Origin: an uncultured Polaribacter sp.
GTDB lineage: Bacteria; Bacteroidota; Bacteroidia; Flavobacteriales; Flavobacteriaceae
Direction of reading: 5' to 3'
DNA: 64,000 bases
NCBI GenBank assembly: GCA_938084845.1
Contig: CALKEB010000011.1
Coordinates: forward strand, 1 to 64,000
The position numbers and the translations under genes were made by a program. Numbering within the stretch: position 1 is the stretch's first letter; each line of letters begins with the position of its first letter. This document shows, in pieces, positions 35,995 through 43,203 of this stretch. A model generated the notes under the pieces. That model saw nothing but the letters and a program-made list of their open reading frames with translations, ran no database searches and was not told the origin of the DNA.

Positions 35995-37179
35995 TTAATC
36001 TTCTAAATGTTTGATAAATGTTTCTAAATCTTTATCCCCTCTTCCAGATAAATTAAGAACAACTACCTGATCTTTCTTAAATTGTATTTTAGGTAAAACC
36101 GCTAATGCGTGTGCTGTTTCTAAAGCTGGAATAATTCCTTCTAACTTTGTTAGTTCGTAACCAGCAGCTAAAGCCTCTTTATCTGTAGCATTCATAAACT
36201 TAGCTCTACCACTTTCATACAAATAAGCATGCAAAGGTCCAACACCTGGATAATCTAAACCTGCAGAAATTGAATAAGGCTCTACAATTTGCCCATATTC
36301 ATCTTGCATTAAAATTGTTTTAGAACCATGTATTATGCCGACTTCACCTAATTGTGAAGTAGCTGCGCTTTCCCCAGAATTAACTCCTAAACCAGCAGCT
36401 TCTACTGCTATTAAAGTTACCTCTTCTGTATCAAAATAATGATAAAAAGCACCGGCTGCATTAGAACCACCACCTACACAAGCTATAATAGTATCTGGAT
36501 TTTCTTTTCCTGTTTTCTCTTTTAATTGCCACTTCATCTCTTCAGAAATAATAGCTTGTAAACGCGCCACCATGTCTGGATGTGGATGTGGCCCAACAAC
36601 AGAACCTATTAAGTAAAACGTTTCTGGATTTTGAATCCAATAACGAATGGCTTCATTTGTAGCATCTTTTAAAGTTTTAGACCCCGAAGTAGCAGGTACA
36701 ATTTTGGCACCTAACATTTTCATGCGGGCTACATTTGGTGCTTGACGCACAATGTCTTTTTCGCCCATAAAAACAGTACACTCTAACCCCATTAACGCAC
36801 AAACAGTAGCTGTTGCAACTCCATGCTGACCTGCACCAGTTTCTGCTATAATCTTAGTTTTACCCAATTTTTTAGCAATTAGAATTTGCCCCACTGTATT
36901 GTTTACTTTGTGAGCTCCAGTATGACATAAATCTTCTCGTTTCAAATAAATATGAGCACCATATTTTTCTGACAAAGTTTTCGCTAAATAAAGAGGTGTA
37001 GGTCTACCTACAAAATCTTTTAAAAGCGATTTGTATTCGTCTTGAAATTCTTTAGATTCTATAATTTGAATGTAATTATCTTCTAACTCCTTTACATTCG
37101 GATGTAAAAGTTCAGGGATAAATGCGCCTCCAAATTGCCCAAAATAACCATTCTTATCTGGCTGAAATTTTGATTTCAT
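35995..37179 (-). CDS. trpB: Tryptophan synthase beta chain
   Basis: The 394-residue PLP enzyme joins indole and serine to tryptophan. The pyridoxal Lys is in [27 protein letters not shown], the glycine-rich phosphate loop [12 protein letters not shown] and [10 protein letters not shown] are all present. Length is normal. It is between trpF and trpA in the operon. Confidence 0.98.
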   Translation of the reverse strand: MKSKFQPDKNGYFGQFGGAFIPELLHPNVKELEDNYIQIIESKEFQDEYKSLLKDFVGRPTPLYLAKTLSEKYGAHIYLKREDLCHTGAHKVNNTVGQILIAKKLGKTKIIAETGAGQHGVATATVCALMGLECTVFMGEKDIVRQAPNVARMKMLGAKIVPATSGSKTLKDATNEAIRYWIQNPETFYLIGSVVGPHPHPDMVARLQAIISEEMKWQLKEKTGKENPDTIIACVGGGSNAAGAFYHYFDTEEVTLIAVEAAGLGVNSGESAATSQLGEVGIIHGSKTILMQDEYGQIVEPYSISAGLDYPGVGPLHAYLYESGRAKFMNATDKEALAAGYELTKLEGIIPALETAHALAVLPKIQFKKDQVVVLNLSGRGDKDLETFIKHLED

Positions 37180-37221
37180 ATCTCTATATTTTGTTGTAAA
37201 TTATTATATAAAACAAGATTA

Positions 37222-37923
37222 TTATGATTCCACAAATAATTCTTTTTTAAACTTTTTTAACTCCTCTATTTTTTTAACTCCTGACTTACTTTCAAATTTA
37301 CTGTTTACATCCAAAGCATAAATTGGCAAATTAGAACCTAAGATTTTTTTAACCTCATCTATATCTTGTAAACCTATACCTCCACTTAAAATGAAGGGCT
37401 TATCAAAAGGATATTCCTTTAAAACAGACCAATCAAATTTGGTTCCATTTCCACCTCTTTCTTTTCCTTTTGTATCAAATAAAAAATAATCAACTACTGC
37501 TAAATAAGGTTGTAAACCTTCGAAATTAAAAGCATCTTTAATTCCGAAAACCTTAATTATTTCAATCTTATTTTTAGATATATAATGTTGATTTTTTCTT
37601 TTCTTAATGGATTTATTTTCTTCAATAAACAAGGTTCTTCTTTCTTCCAAATGTTTTTTTAATTCAGAAACATAAGCCACAGATTCATCTCCATGCAACT
37701 GTATAGCATCTAGTCTGTATTCTTCTATTAATGAAATTACAATTTCTAAATGTTCGTTCACAAAAACACCAGTCTTTTTAATTGCATTTGAAAAGTCTGG
37801 AATAATGCCTTCAAAATTTCTTTTTGATTTTTCGTAGAAAATAAAACCTAAATAATCAGGTTGTAATTCAGCCACATGCTGAATATTTTCAACATATTTC
37901 ATTCCACATACTTTTAACTTCAT
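37222..37923 (-). CDS. trpF: Phosphoribosylanthranilate isomerase
   Basis: The 233-residue protein starts MKLKVCGMKYVENIQ (active-site Cys7), followed by YLGFIFYEKSKR, IQLHGDE, VDYFLFDTKG and FILSGGIGLQDID, as expected of TrpF, which converts phosphoribosylanthranilate to CdRP. The central helix region (about 85-115) has a lysine-rich insertion. ATG 37923 overlaps the stop of the upstream DNA glycosylase gene (ATGA), implying translational coupling; six further in-frame codons upstream are not needed. Confidence 0.96.
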   Translation of the reverse strand: MKLKVCGMKYVENIQHVAELQPDYLGFIFYEKSKRNFEGIIPDFSNAIKKTGVFVNEHLEIVISLIEEYRLDAIQLHGDESVAYVSELKKHLEERRTLFIEENKSIKKRKNQHYISKNKIEIIKVFGIKDAFNFEGLQPYLAVVDYFLFDTKGKERGGNGTKFDWSVLKEYPFDKPFILSGGIGLQDIDEVKKILGSNLPIYALDVNSKFESKSGVKKIEELKKFKKELFVES

Positions 37924-38399
37924 ATGATTGTTTCTTTCCAATTATTTAATTTTTCTCTAAACGAAAACCTCGTATTTGCTGGACTTGTAGATAAAACTAC
38001 TTCGTAAATTACGCCTTCAATTTTACTAAAATGCTTAATATATAAATCATGCGCTTTTTGTCCATTGAAAATTATTTGTTTTACAGAAGGATACATTTCA
38101 ACGATTTCATTTACAGGATTTGGGATTTCATTTTTCACATTTTGAGCTCCTGGTTTTACACGTACTCCAGATTCAATAATATCCCAAACTGCAATGTGAT
38201 TTCGTTTCAACAAATCAATTCTTTCAGCGTAATTTTTGCTAAAAACTTCTGCTGTTAGCTCATAAATAATTTTCCAAAATGAATTTCCATTATTAGCATA
38301 ATACTCTTGTTTCTTTAATTCTAGATTACCAGGTTTTGATCCTAAAATAAAAATAGTAGGATTATGAGGTAAAATAGGGTCTAAAGAAATTCGTTCCAT
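37920..38399 (-). CDS. DNA-deoxyinosine (hypoxanthine) glycosylase-like protein of the uracil-DNA glycosylase superfamily
   Basis: This 159-residue protein has the UDG-superfamily layout of the hypoxanthine-DNA glycosylase group: IFILGSKPGNLELKKQEYYANNGNSFWK split by the glycine-serine loop (motif A, about residue 18) and the YY...N.FW segment, a central HIAVWDIIESGVR, and VVLSTSPANTR near the C-terminus (motif B, SPAN). These enzymes remove deaminated bases such as hypoxanthine from DNA. It has no known part in tryptophan synthesis, yet it overlaps trpC by 1 nt and trpF by 4 nt inside the operon. Confidence 0.85.
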   Translation of the reverse strand: MERISLDPILPHNPTIFILGSKPGNLELKKQEYYANNGNSFWKIIYELTAEVFSKNYAERIDLLKRNHIAVWDIIESGVRVKPGAQNVKNEIPNPVNEIVEMYPSVKQIIFNGQKAHDLYIKHFSKIEGVIYEVVLSTSPANTRFSFREKLNNWKETII

Positions 38400-39187
38400 T
38401 ATTTAATTTGATTAATAAAGTCTTGACAAGCTTCACCTGGATTATCGGTTTTCATAAAATTTTCTCCTATCAAAAACCCTTGAAACCCGTATTCTTTTAA
38501 TCCTGTAATAATTCTAGGATCAGATATTCCACTTTCTGATACTTTTATGCAAGTATCTGGAATTTGATTTGCTAATTTTATAGAATGCTCTAAATCAACT
38601 TCAAAAGTTTTTAAATTACGATTATTAATCCCAATAATTTTATTGTCTAGATCAGAAATTTTATCTAAATCTTCTTGAGTATGCACTTCATACAACACCT
38701 CTAATCCTAGATCTATTGCTAAATTTCCATAATTCTTTAACTCTGCTGATGTTAAGCAAGCAGCAATTAATAAAATTACGTCTGCACCAATAGCTTTAGC
38801 TTCTACAATTTGGAATCCGTCAACCACAAAATCTTTCCTTAAGATTGGTTTAACTTGGTTAATGACTCTTGCTTCCATTAAATCTGCCATTGTACCTCCA
38901 AAAAAAGAAGTATCTGTTAAAATAGATTGAGCTGCTACATTTGCATCTAAATAACCATTGGTTACTTCAGCAATAGTTGCTTTATCATTGATAATTCCTT
39001 TAGAAGGTGATTGACGCTTAAATTCTGCAATAATTCCTGTAGAACCAATTTCTAATAAAGATTTTTTAAGTGAAATTGGAGTTCGTTTAAATTTAGGACT
39101 TTCTACTAATTTTTTAACAGGAACATCTTCTTTTATTTTTGCGATCTCCTTCTTTTTAAATGCAATTATTTTGTCTAAAATTGTCAT
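38399..39187 (-). CDS. trpC: Indole-3-glycerol phosphate synthase
   Basis: This 262-residue TIM-barrel enzyme shows the N-terminal KIIAFKKKEIAKIKEDV, the catalytic IIAEFKRQSPSKG (Lys), LTDTSFFGG, ILRKDFVVDGFQI, EVLYEVHTQEDL, IIGINNRNLKTFEVD and VSESGI. It makes indole-3-glycerol phosphate, the TrpA substrate. It is a single-function protein here, not fused to trpF. It lies between trpD (53 nt gap) and the embedded glycosylase gene. Confidence 0.97.
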   Translation of the reverse strand: MTILDKIIAFKKKEIAKIKEDVPVKKLVESPKFKRTPISLKKSLLEIGSTGIIAEFKRQSPSKGIINDKATIAEVTNGYLDANVAAQSILTDTSFFGGTMADLMEARVINQVKPILRKDFVVDGFQIVEAKAIGADVILLIAACLTSAELKNYGNLAIDLGLEVLYEVHTQEDLDKISDLDNKIIGINNRNLKTFEVDLEHSIKLANQIPDTCIKVSESGISDPRIITGLKEYGFQGFLIGENFMKTDNPGEACQDFINQIK

Positions 39188-39240
39188 ACAATTAATTATA
39201 AGTTTGTATTTCGTATTGTTTTTTTGATACTTTCAAAAAT

Positions 39241-40230
39241 TTAATTTGAAATTAATAATTCCAAACTCCTTTTCGCTTTCAGATTAAATAACGCATCTTT
39301 TGCCTCTTCAAAAGCATCGTTAAAATCTTTTGTATCATCTACAATCTGTAAAGCAAAGGCAGCATTTGTAAGCACAACATTGTTTTGTGCGTTAGTACCA
39401 TCACCATCTAAAATAGTTTTGAAAATTTTTGCTGCATCCGCAACTGAATTACCTCCAAAAATCTCTGATTGTTGAATTCTTTTTTGTCCTAAATCTTCAG
39501 GAGTAATTAAAGACTCGCCTTTCTTAGAAAAAAATTTGAATCCACTTGTTAATGAAATTTCATCATAACCATCTAAAGCATGAATTATTCCATAATTAAT
39601 ATCTTCGTCTTGCAAAATATTATTGTACAATCGTGCAACCTCTAGATTAAAGGTTCCTAACATATGATTTTTAGGAGAACTTGGGTTCACTAACGGCCCT
39701 AGCATATTAAAAAACGTTTTTAACTGTAAAGCTTTTCTTGTTGGACCCACAGCCTTCATGGCAGGATGAAACTTTGGCGCGTGTAAAAAACAAATATTAG
39801 CGTTCTCTAAATGCTTTTTTAATGTGTTTTCATCATTCGTAAATTCATAGCCAAAACTAGCTAGCATATCTGAAGAACCAGATTGAGAAGACACAGAATA
39901 ATTACCATGTTTTGCAACTTTTTGTCCTGTTCCAGCTAAAATAAAAGAGGTTAATGTAGAAATATTGAAAGTATCTTTTCCATCACCTCCAGTACCAACA
40001 ATATCAATGGTATTGTAGTCTGAAAGATCAACTTTTAGGGCCAATTCTTTTAAGGCATCTCTAAAACCAGAAAGCTCGTTAACCGTAATTGGTCTCATCA
40101 TAAAAACAGTCATAAATGAAGCCAAATGCGCTTCATTGTATTTTTCTGAAGCAATATCTTTTAAAATTTGCTTGGCTTCAGATTTTGTTAATCGCTGATG
40201 GTTGTATAACTTATTTAAGATTGCTTTCAT
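39241..40230 (-). CDS. trpD: Anthranilate phosphoribosyltransferase
   Basis: The 329-residue enzyme shows IDIVGTGGDGKDTFNISTL (PRPP site), KHGNYSVSSQSGSSDML, FLHAPKFHPAMKAVGPTRKAL (anthranilate site) and FNMLGPLVNP. It joins anthranilate to PRPP. Its ATG overlaps the trpG stop in an ATGA arrangement, so the two are translationally coupled. Confidence 0.97.
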   Translation of the reverse strand: MKAILNKLYNHQRLTKSEAKQILKDIASEKYNEAHLASFMTVFMMRPITVNELSGFRDALKELALKVDLSDYNTIDIVGTGGDGKDTFNISTLTSFILAGTGQKVAKHGNYSVSSQSGSSDMLASFGYEFTNDENTLKKHLENANICFLHAPKFHPAMKAVGPTRKALQLKTFFNMLGPLVNPSSPKNHMLGTFNLEVARLYNNILQDEDINYGIIHALDGYDEISLTSGFKFFSKKGESLITPEDLGQKRIQQSEIFGGNSVADAAKIFKTILDGDGTNAQNNVVLTNAAFALQIVDDTKDFNDAFEEAKDALFNLKAKRSLELLISN

Positions 40231-40805
40231 TTAGAATTTGCATTGATAAAGTTTGTTACTAATTGTTCACCTACTTCTGTTAATATTGATTCAGGGTGAA
40301 ATTGTACTGCAGAGATTGGATAAGTAACATGCTCAATTGCTTGTATTAAACCAGCCTCATCTCTAGCTGTTACTTTTAATTCATCTGGAAAGCCTGTGTC
40401 TGTAGCTGCCCAAGAATGGTAACGTGCCGCAAGAAAAGTAGATGGCATGTCTTTAAAAATAACTGCATCTTTATCTGTAACCTCCATTTTTGTGGCTACC
40501 CCATGATAGACCTCATTTAAATTAATAATTGTACCACCAAAAACCTCTGTAATTGCTTGTAATCCTAAACAGACCCCGAATATTGGCTTTACACCAGCGT
40601 AGGTTTTAATAACTTCTTTTAAAATACCAGCTTCATCAGGAATACCAGGCCCAGGTGATAACATGATTAGATCGTAATTCCTTACTTGAGCTATACTAAT
40701 TTCATCGTTTCTGAAAACTGCAGGATAAGTGCCTGTAATTTCTTCAACCATATGCACCAAGTTATAGGTGAATGAATCGTAATTATCTATTATTAATATT
40801 TTCAT
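40227..40805 (-). CDS. trpG: Anthranilate synthase component II (glutamine amidotransferase)
   Basis: The 192-residue class I amidotransferase has the nucleophile in FGVCLGLQAI (Cys79), the oxyanion region LSPGPGIPDEAG, and the His-Glu pair in VQFHPESIL near 169-175. It supplies ammonia to TrpE. A 70-nt spacer separates it from trpE; this spacer contains a short repeated motif (AGCTCTTGG twice). Confidence 0.96.
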   Translation of the reverse strand: MKILIIDNYDSFTYNLVHMVEEITGTYPAVFRNDEISIAQVRNYDLIMLSPGPGIPDEAGILKEVIKTYAGVKPIFGVCLGLQAITEVFGGTIINLNEVYHGVATKMEVTDKDAVIFKDMPSTFLAARYHSWAATDTGFPDELKVTARDEAGLIQAIEHVTYPISAVQFHPESILTEVGEQLVTNFINANSK

Positions 40806-40875
40806 TTTTAAAAGCTCTTGGCCTTTAGCTCTTGGTTTTTAGTAAATTACTAAAGACGAAAAGCAAAAAGCTATT

Positions 40876-42267
40876 TTATATATTTTCTGCTAAAATCAAT
40901 GCCTTTTTCAAAGCAGCCAATTTATTATTTACTTCTTGTAATTCTTTTTCTTCATCTGAATGAATTACAATTCCTGCACCTGCTTGATAATACAGTGTTT
41001 TATTTTTACTTACAAAAGAACGAATTGCAATTGCTAAATTTACAGAACCATCTAAACCAATAATACCAACAGCACCTCCATAAAAACCTCTAGATTGATT
41101 TTCATACTTATCTATTAATTGCATGGCTTTATATTTTGGAGCACCACTTAAAGTTCCTGCAGGAAAAGTATCACCTACAATTTCTATTGGATTTCCTTTT
41201 AATTGACCAGTTACAGTAGAAACCAAATGAATTACATGACTAAAATATTGCACTTCTTTAAATACCTCTACCTCTACTTGGTCTGCATGTTTACTCAAAT
41301 CATTTCTTGCTAAATCTACTAACATTACATGCTCTGCTGTTTCTTTTTGATCTTCAGATAACTTTTTACCTAACTGAATATCTTTAGCCATATTTCCTGT
41401 TCTTCTAAAAGTACCTGCAATAGGATTTATCGTTGCTTTACCTTTAGAAATTTTTATCTGTGCTTCTGGTGAAGAACCCATCAATTTAAAAGAGCCGTAA
41501 TCAAAATAAAACAAATATGGAGAAGGATTGATAGATCGTAAAGCTCTATACACATTAAATTCATCTCCTTTAAATTTTTGCTGAAACTGGCGTGATAAAA
41601 CCAACTGAAAAACATCACCTCTTTTACAATGTGCTTTTGCCTTTTTAACATATTCAATAAATTCATCACCCTGTACATTAGATGTTTCTTCTCCTACAAT
41701 ATCAAATTGATATGTATTAAACGTTTGAACATCTATAAGTGTCTGAATTTCTTTAATTCGAGATTCTGTTCCTTCTTCAATATTCTCTATTAACGTCATT
41801 TCATCATTAAAATGATTAATAGCAATGATAAATCTGTAAAAACTATATTGCATTAAAGGTATTGCAGAAGGAGCCTCATCTACTGTTAATTCAATATTTT
41901 CAAAATATTGAACAGAATCATAAGTAGTATAACCGTACAAACCATTGAATGCTTTTAATTCAGAAGGACAGTCTAATGCAATTGTTTGGGTGTACTTTTC
42001 GAATATCGAGTTAAAATTTCTGCCAATTTCTTCATTTGCAATCTCTAAACCTTTATGAGAAAAAATTAAATGATGATTCTCAGCTTTTATGGATACAATT
42101 GGCTCAATGGCGATAAATGTAAAACTTTCGTCTTTACTATGGTAGTCTGAACTTTCTAGTAAAAGCGTACTCGCATATTTATCTCTAAATCGTAAATACA
42201 AACCCACAGGAGTTATGGTATCTGCAATTTTAGTTTTATAAATTGTTTTAAATTTTATATTCTTCAT
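40876..42267 (-). CDS. trpE: Anthranilate synthase component I
   Basis: The 463-residue enzyme has the N-terminal regulatory domain containing LLESSDYHSKDESFTFIAI (the LLES feedback element for tryptophan binding) and the C-terminal chorismate-binding domain: KRGDVFQLVLSRQF, SPSPYLFYF-like NPSPYLFYFDYG, INPIAGTFRRTG, EHVMLVDLARND, VTGQLKG, FPAGTLSGAPK and GRGFYGGAVG-like SRGFYGGAVGIIG. It makes anthranilate from chorismate with TrpG. It is the first structural gene of the operon, behind the trpL attenuator. Confidence 0.97.
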   Translation of the reverse strand: MKNIKFKTIYKTKIADTITPVGLYLRFRDKYASTLLLESSDYHSKDESFTFIAIEPIVSIKAENHHLIFSHKGLEIANEEIGRNFNSIFEKYTQTIALDCPSELKAFNGLYGYTTYDSVQYFENIELTVDEAPSAIPLMQYSFYRFIIAINHFNDEMTLIENIEEGTESRIKEIQTLIDVQTFNTYQFDIVGEETSNVQGDEFIEYVKKAKAHCKRGDVFQLVLSRQFQQKFKGDEFNVYRALRSINPSPYLFYFDYGSFKLMGSSPEAQIKISKGKATINPIAGTFRRTGNMAKDIQLGKKLSEDQKETAEHVMLVDLARNDLSKHADQVEVEVFKEVQYFSHVIHLVSTVTGQLKGNPIEIVGDTFPAGTLSGAPKYKAMQLIDKYENQSRGFYGGAVGIIGLDGSVNLAIAIRSFVSKNKTLYYQAGAGIVIHSDEEKELQEVNNKLAALKKALILAENI

Positions 42268-42279
42268 TATATTGAATTG

Positions 42280-42356
42280 AAAAAGGCTTATCGTGAGATA
42301 AGCCTTTTTAATATATTGTTATATACAGGTATAGTCTCACTTATTAGTTAAGAGAG
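42280..42356 (-). promoter_or_regulatory. trp attenuator (alternative RNA hairpins)
   Basis: On the minus strand a 12-bp terminator stem (plus coordinates 42298-42309 with 42280-42291, loop 42292-42297) ends in a T-run 10 nt before trpE. An upstream segment (42328-42340) can instead pair with the left terminator arm and loop (42293-42304): six pairs GTGAGA/TCTCAC, a bulge, then TA/TA and CC/GG. A further segment (42349-42356), inside the leader peptide just after the Trp codons, can pair with 42336-42343, with one mismatch, to sequester that region. This is the classic 1:2, 2:3, 3:4 arrangement. Confidence 0.88.
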
Positions 42357-42391
42357 TTCCACCACCAAGATATATTTATATTGTTTTTCAT
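42344..42391 (-). CDS. trpL: trp operon leader peptide
   Basis: This 15-codon ORF (MKNNINISWWWNSLN) has three consecutive TGG codons at residues 9-11 and ends at TAA. It lies between a consensus promoter and the terminator hairpin of the attenuator. When Trp-tRNA is scarce the ribosome should stall on the Trp codons, freeing the antiterminator. The codons and hairpins are seen; the mechanism follows the known trp attenuation model. Confidence 0.9.
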   Translation of the reverse strand: MKNNINISWWWNSLN

Positions 42392-42398
42392 TACATTA

Positions 42399-42430
42399 CA
42401 AAGGTAAAAATGGTTTTTTAGTTGCGCAAA
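42399..42430 (-). promoter_or_regulatory. trp operon promoter
   Basis: On the minus strand the -33 element TTTG (plus 42427-42430) and the -7 box TACCTTTG (plus 42399-42406) are separated by 20 nt, matching the Bacteroidota TTTG/TAnnTTTG promoter. The trpL ATG begins 8 nt downstream of the -7 box. Confidence 0.8.
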
Positions 42431-42776
42431 TATTATAGGATATATTTTAATTTTTTAAAAATTTTAAACTGTAACTGAAAATATGAACCATAATTGTTTT
42501 AATATATAACTAATATTCGGTTATTTGTAAACATATAAAACCATTTTTGTTTATTATGGTTTAAATCATAAATATATTCTGTTAATTTACAATTCCGAAT
42601 TTATGTTGGATTTGAATTTAATGAATTAAAAGAATGCGCTATTAATTTTACCATAAATTTTTAGTGCATTTTCTTTTAATTATTGTCAAATCAATAGTTA
42701 TGATAGCAATTATTATTAAAATAATAAGTACTAAATAAAATCATTAAAAATTAATTTTTATAACATTCATTCTGTA
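42431..42776. other. AT-rich spacer between the divergent trp and gat promoters
   Basis: About 350 nt without a gene. It is very AT-rich. An imperfect inverted repeat (about 42620-42640 with 42660-42680, arms starting AATTAAAAGAA) is the only structure I see; there is no consensus operator I can name. Confidence 0.5.
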
Positions 42777-42784
42777 TATATTTG
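42777..42784 (+). promoter_or_regulatory. -7 promoter box of the gat operon leader
   Basis: TATATTTG fits TAnnTTTG and lies 17 nt before the first ATG of the Asn-rich leader ORF, so transcription would start just ahead of that ORF. No clear -33 TTG is present at the usual distance. Confidence 0.65.
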
Positions 42785-42801
42785 TGCTATTAAAGTAATA
42801 A

Positions 42802-42855
42802 ATGATAATGAAAATAATTAATAACAATCTAAATTTCATGAATCCTAATCATTAG
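42802..42855 (+). CDS. Asn-rich leader peptide of the gatCAB/aspS operon
   Basis: A 17-codon ORF (MIMKIINNNLNFMNPNH) contains six Asn codons, three in a row, and ends at TAG 42853-42855, only 2 nt before the antiterminator strand of the hairpin structure that follows. A second possible start is ATG 42808. It has a promoter box 17 nt upstream. The genes downstream make Asn-tRNA, so the peptide is best explained as the sensor of an Asn-specific attenuator. AAT is a frequent codon in AT-rich genomes, but the run, the position of the stop and the hairpins together argue against chance. Confidence 0.8.
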   Translation: MIMKIINNNLNFMNPNH

Positions 42856-42857
42856 GA

Positions 42858-42915
42858 AAAGGAAGGTTGTTTTTAATTCAGATATACATATAACCTTCCT
42901 TTGGAAGGTTTTTTT
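42858..42915 (+). promoter_or_regulatory. Asn attenuator: competing antiterminator and terminator
   Basis: AAAGGAAGGTT (42858-42868) is perfectly complementary over 11 nt to AACCTTCCTTT (42892-42902). The latter can instead pair over 8 bp with GGAAGGTT (42903-42910), which is followed by T's: a Rho-independent terminator 20 nt before gatC. A small hairpin TCCTAA/TTAGGA (42843-42857) spans the leader stop codon. A ribosome ending at the leader stop would cover 42858-42868 and favour termination; one stalled at Asn codons further upstream would leave it free and favour read-through. Confidence 0.85.
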
Positions 42916-42934
42916 ATAAACTAAAATTAAAGAA

Positions 42935-43201
42935 ATGAGTAAAATTATGACTGTAGACATTTTGTCTAGTATTAAAGGAGCACAGCCTTCAGAAGCTGTA
43001 AATAAATTATTTGATGTAATTAAAAATGCCAATTCAAATAATACCTCAATTAATACAAATCATAATCATGTAGTTTCTTTAAATAATTTAAGAAAAGATG
43101 AAGTAATTAATAGTTCGTCTATTGAGAAACAGATTATCATTGAGAACTTTCCAAAAGAAAAAAAAGGTTATTTAGTGGTTTCTAAAGTAATTGAAGAATA
43201 A
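42935..43201 (+). CDS. gatC: Divergent GatC-like subunit of Asp/Glu-tRNA amidotransferase
   Basis: The 88-residue protein has the usual GatC length and lies 2 nt before gatA. Its C-terminal half follows the GatC pattern: a His-Val segment (HVVSLNNLRKDEV, compare the family's HV..-LREDEV), then an E-NFP-KKGYLVV-KVIE end (family: NAP-..GY..VP.v.e). The N-terminal half is diverged and shorter than usual, and residues 31-51 hold nine Asn. GatC normally wraps around GatA and stabilises the complex. The assignment rests on my reading of the pattern and on context. Confidence 0.65.
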   Translation: MSKIMTVDILSSIKGAQPSEAVNKLFDVIKNANSNNTSINTNHNHVVSLNNLRKDEVINSSSIEKQIIIENFPKEKKGYLVVSKVIEE

Positions 43202-43203
43202 TT

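Noticed and set aside
42620-42680. Imperfect inverted repeat in the trp-gat spacer as an operator
   Set aside because: Arms are AT-rich and imperfect; in such DNA this can arise by chance, and no known operator consensus fits.
42935-43201. The Asn-rich 88-codon gene as a second long leader peptide
   Set aside because: It lies beyond the attenuator terminator, its C-terminal half fits GatC and it sits 2 nt before gatA, so a structural GatC-like role explains it better.
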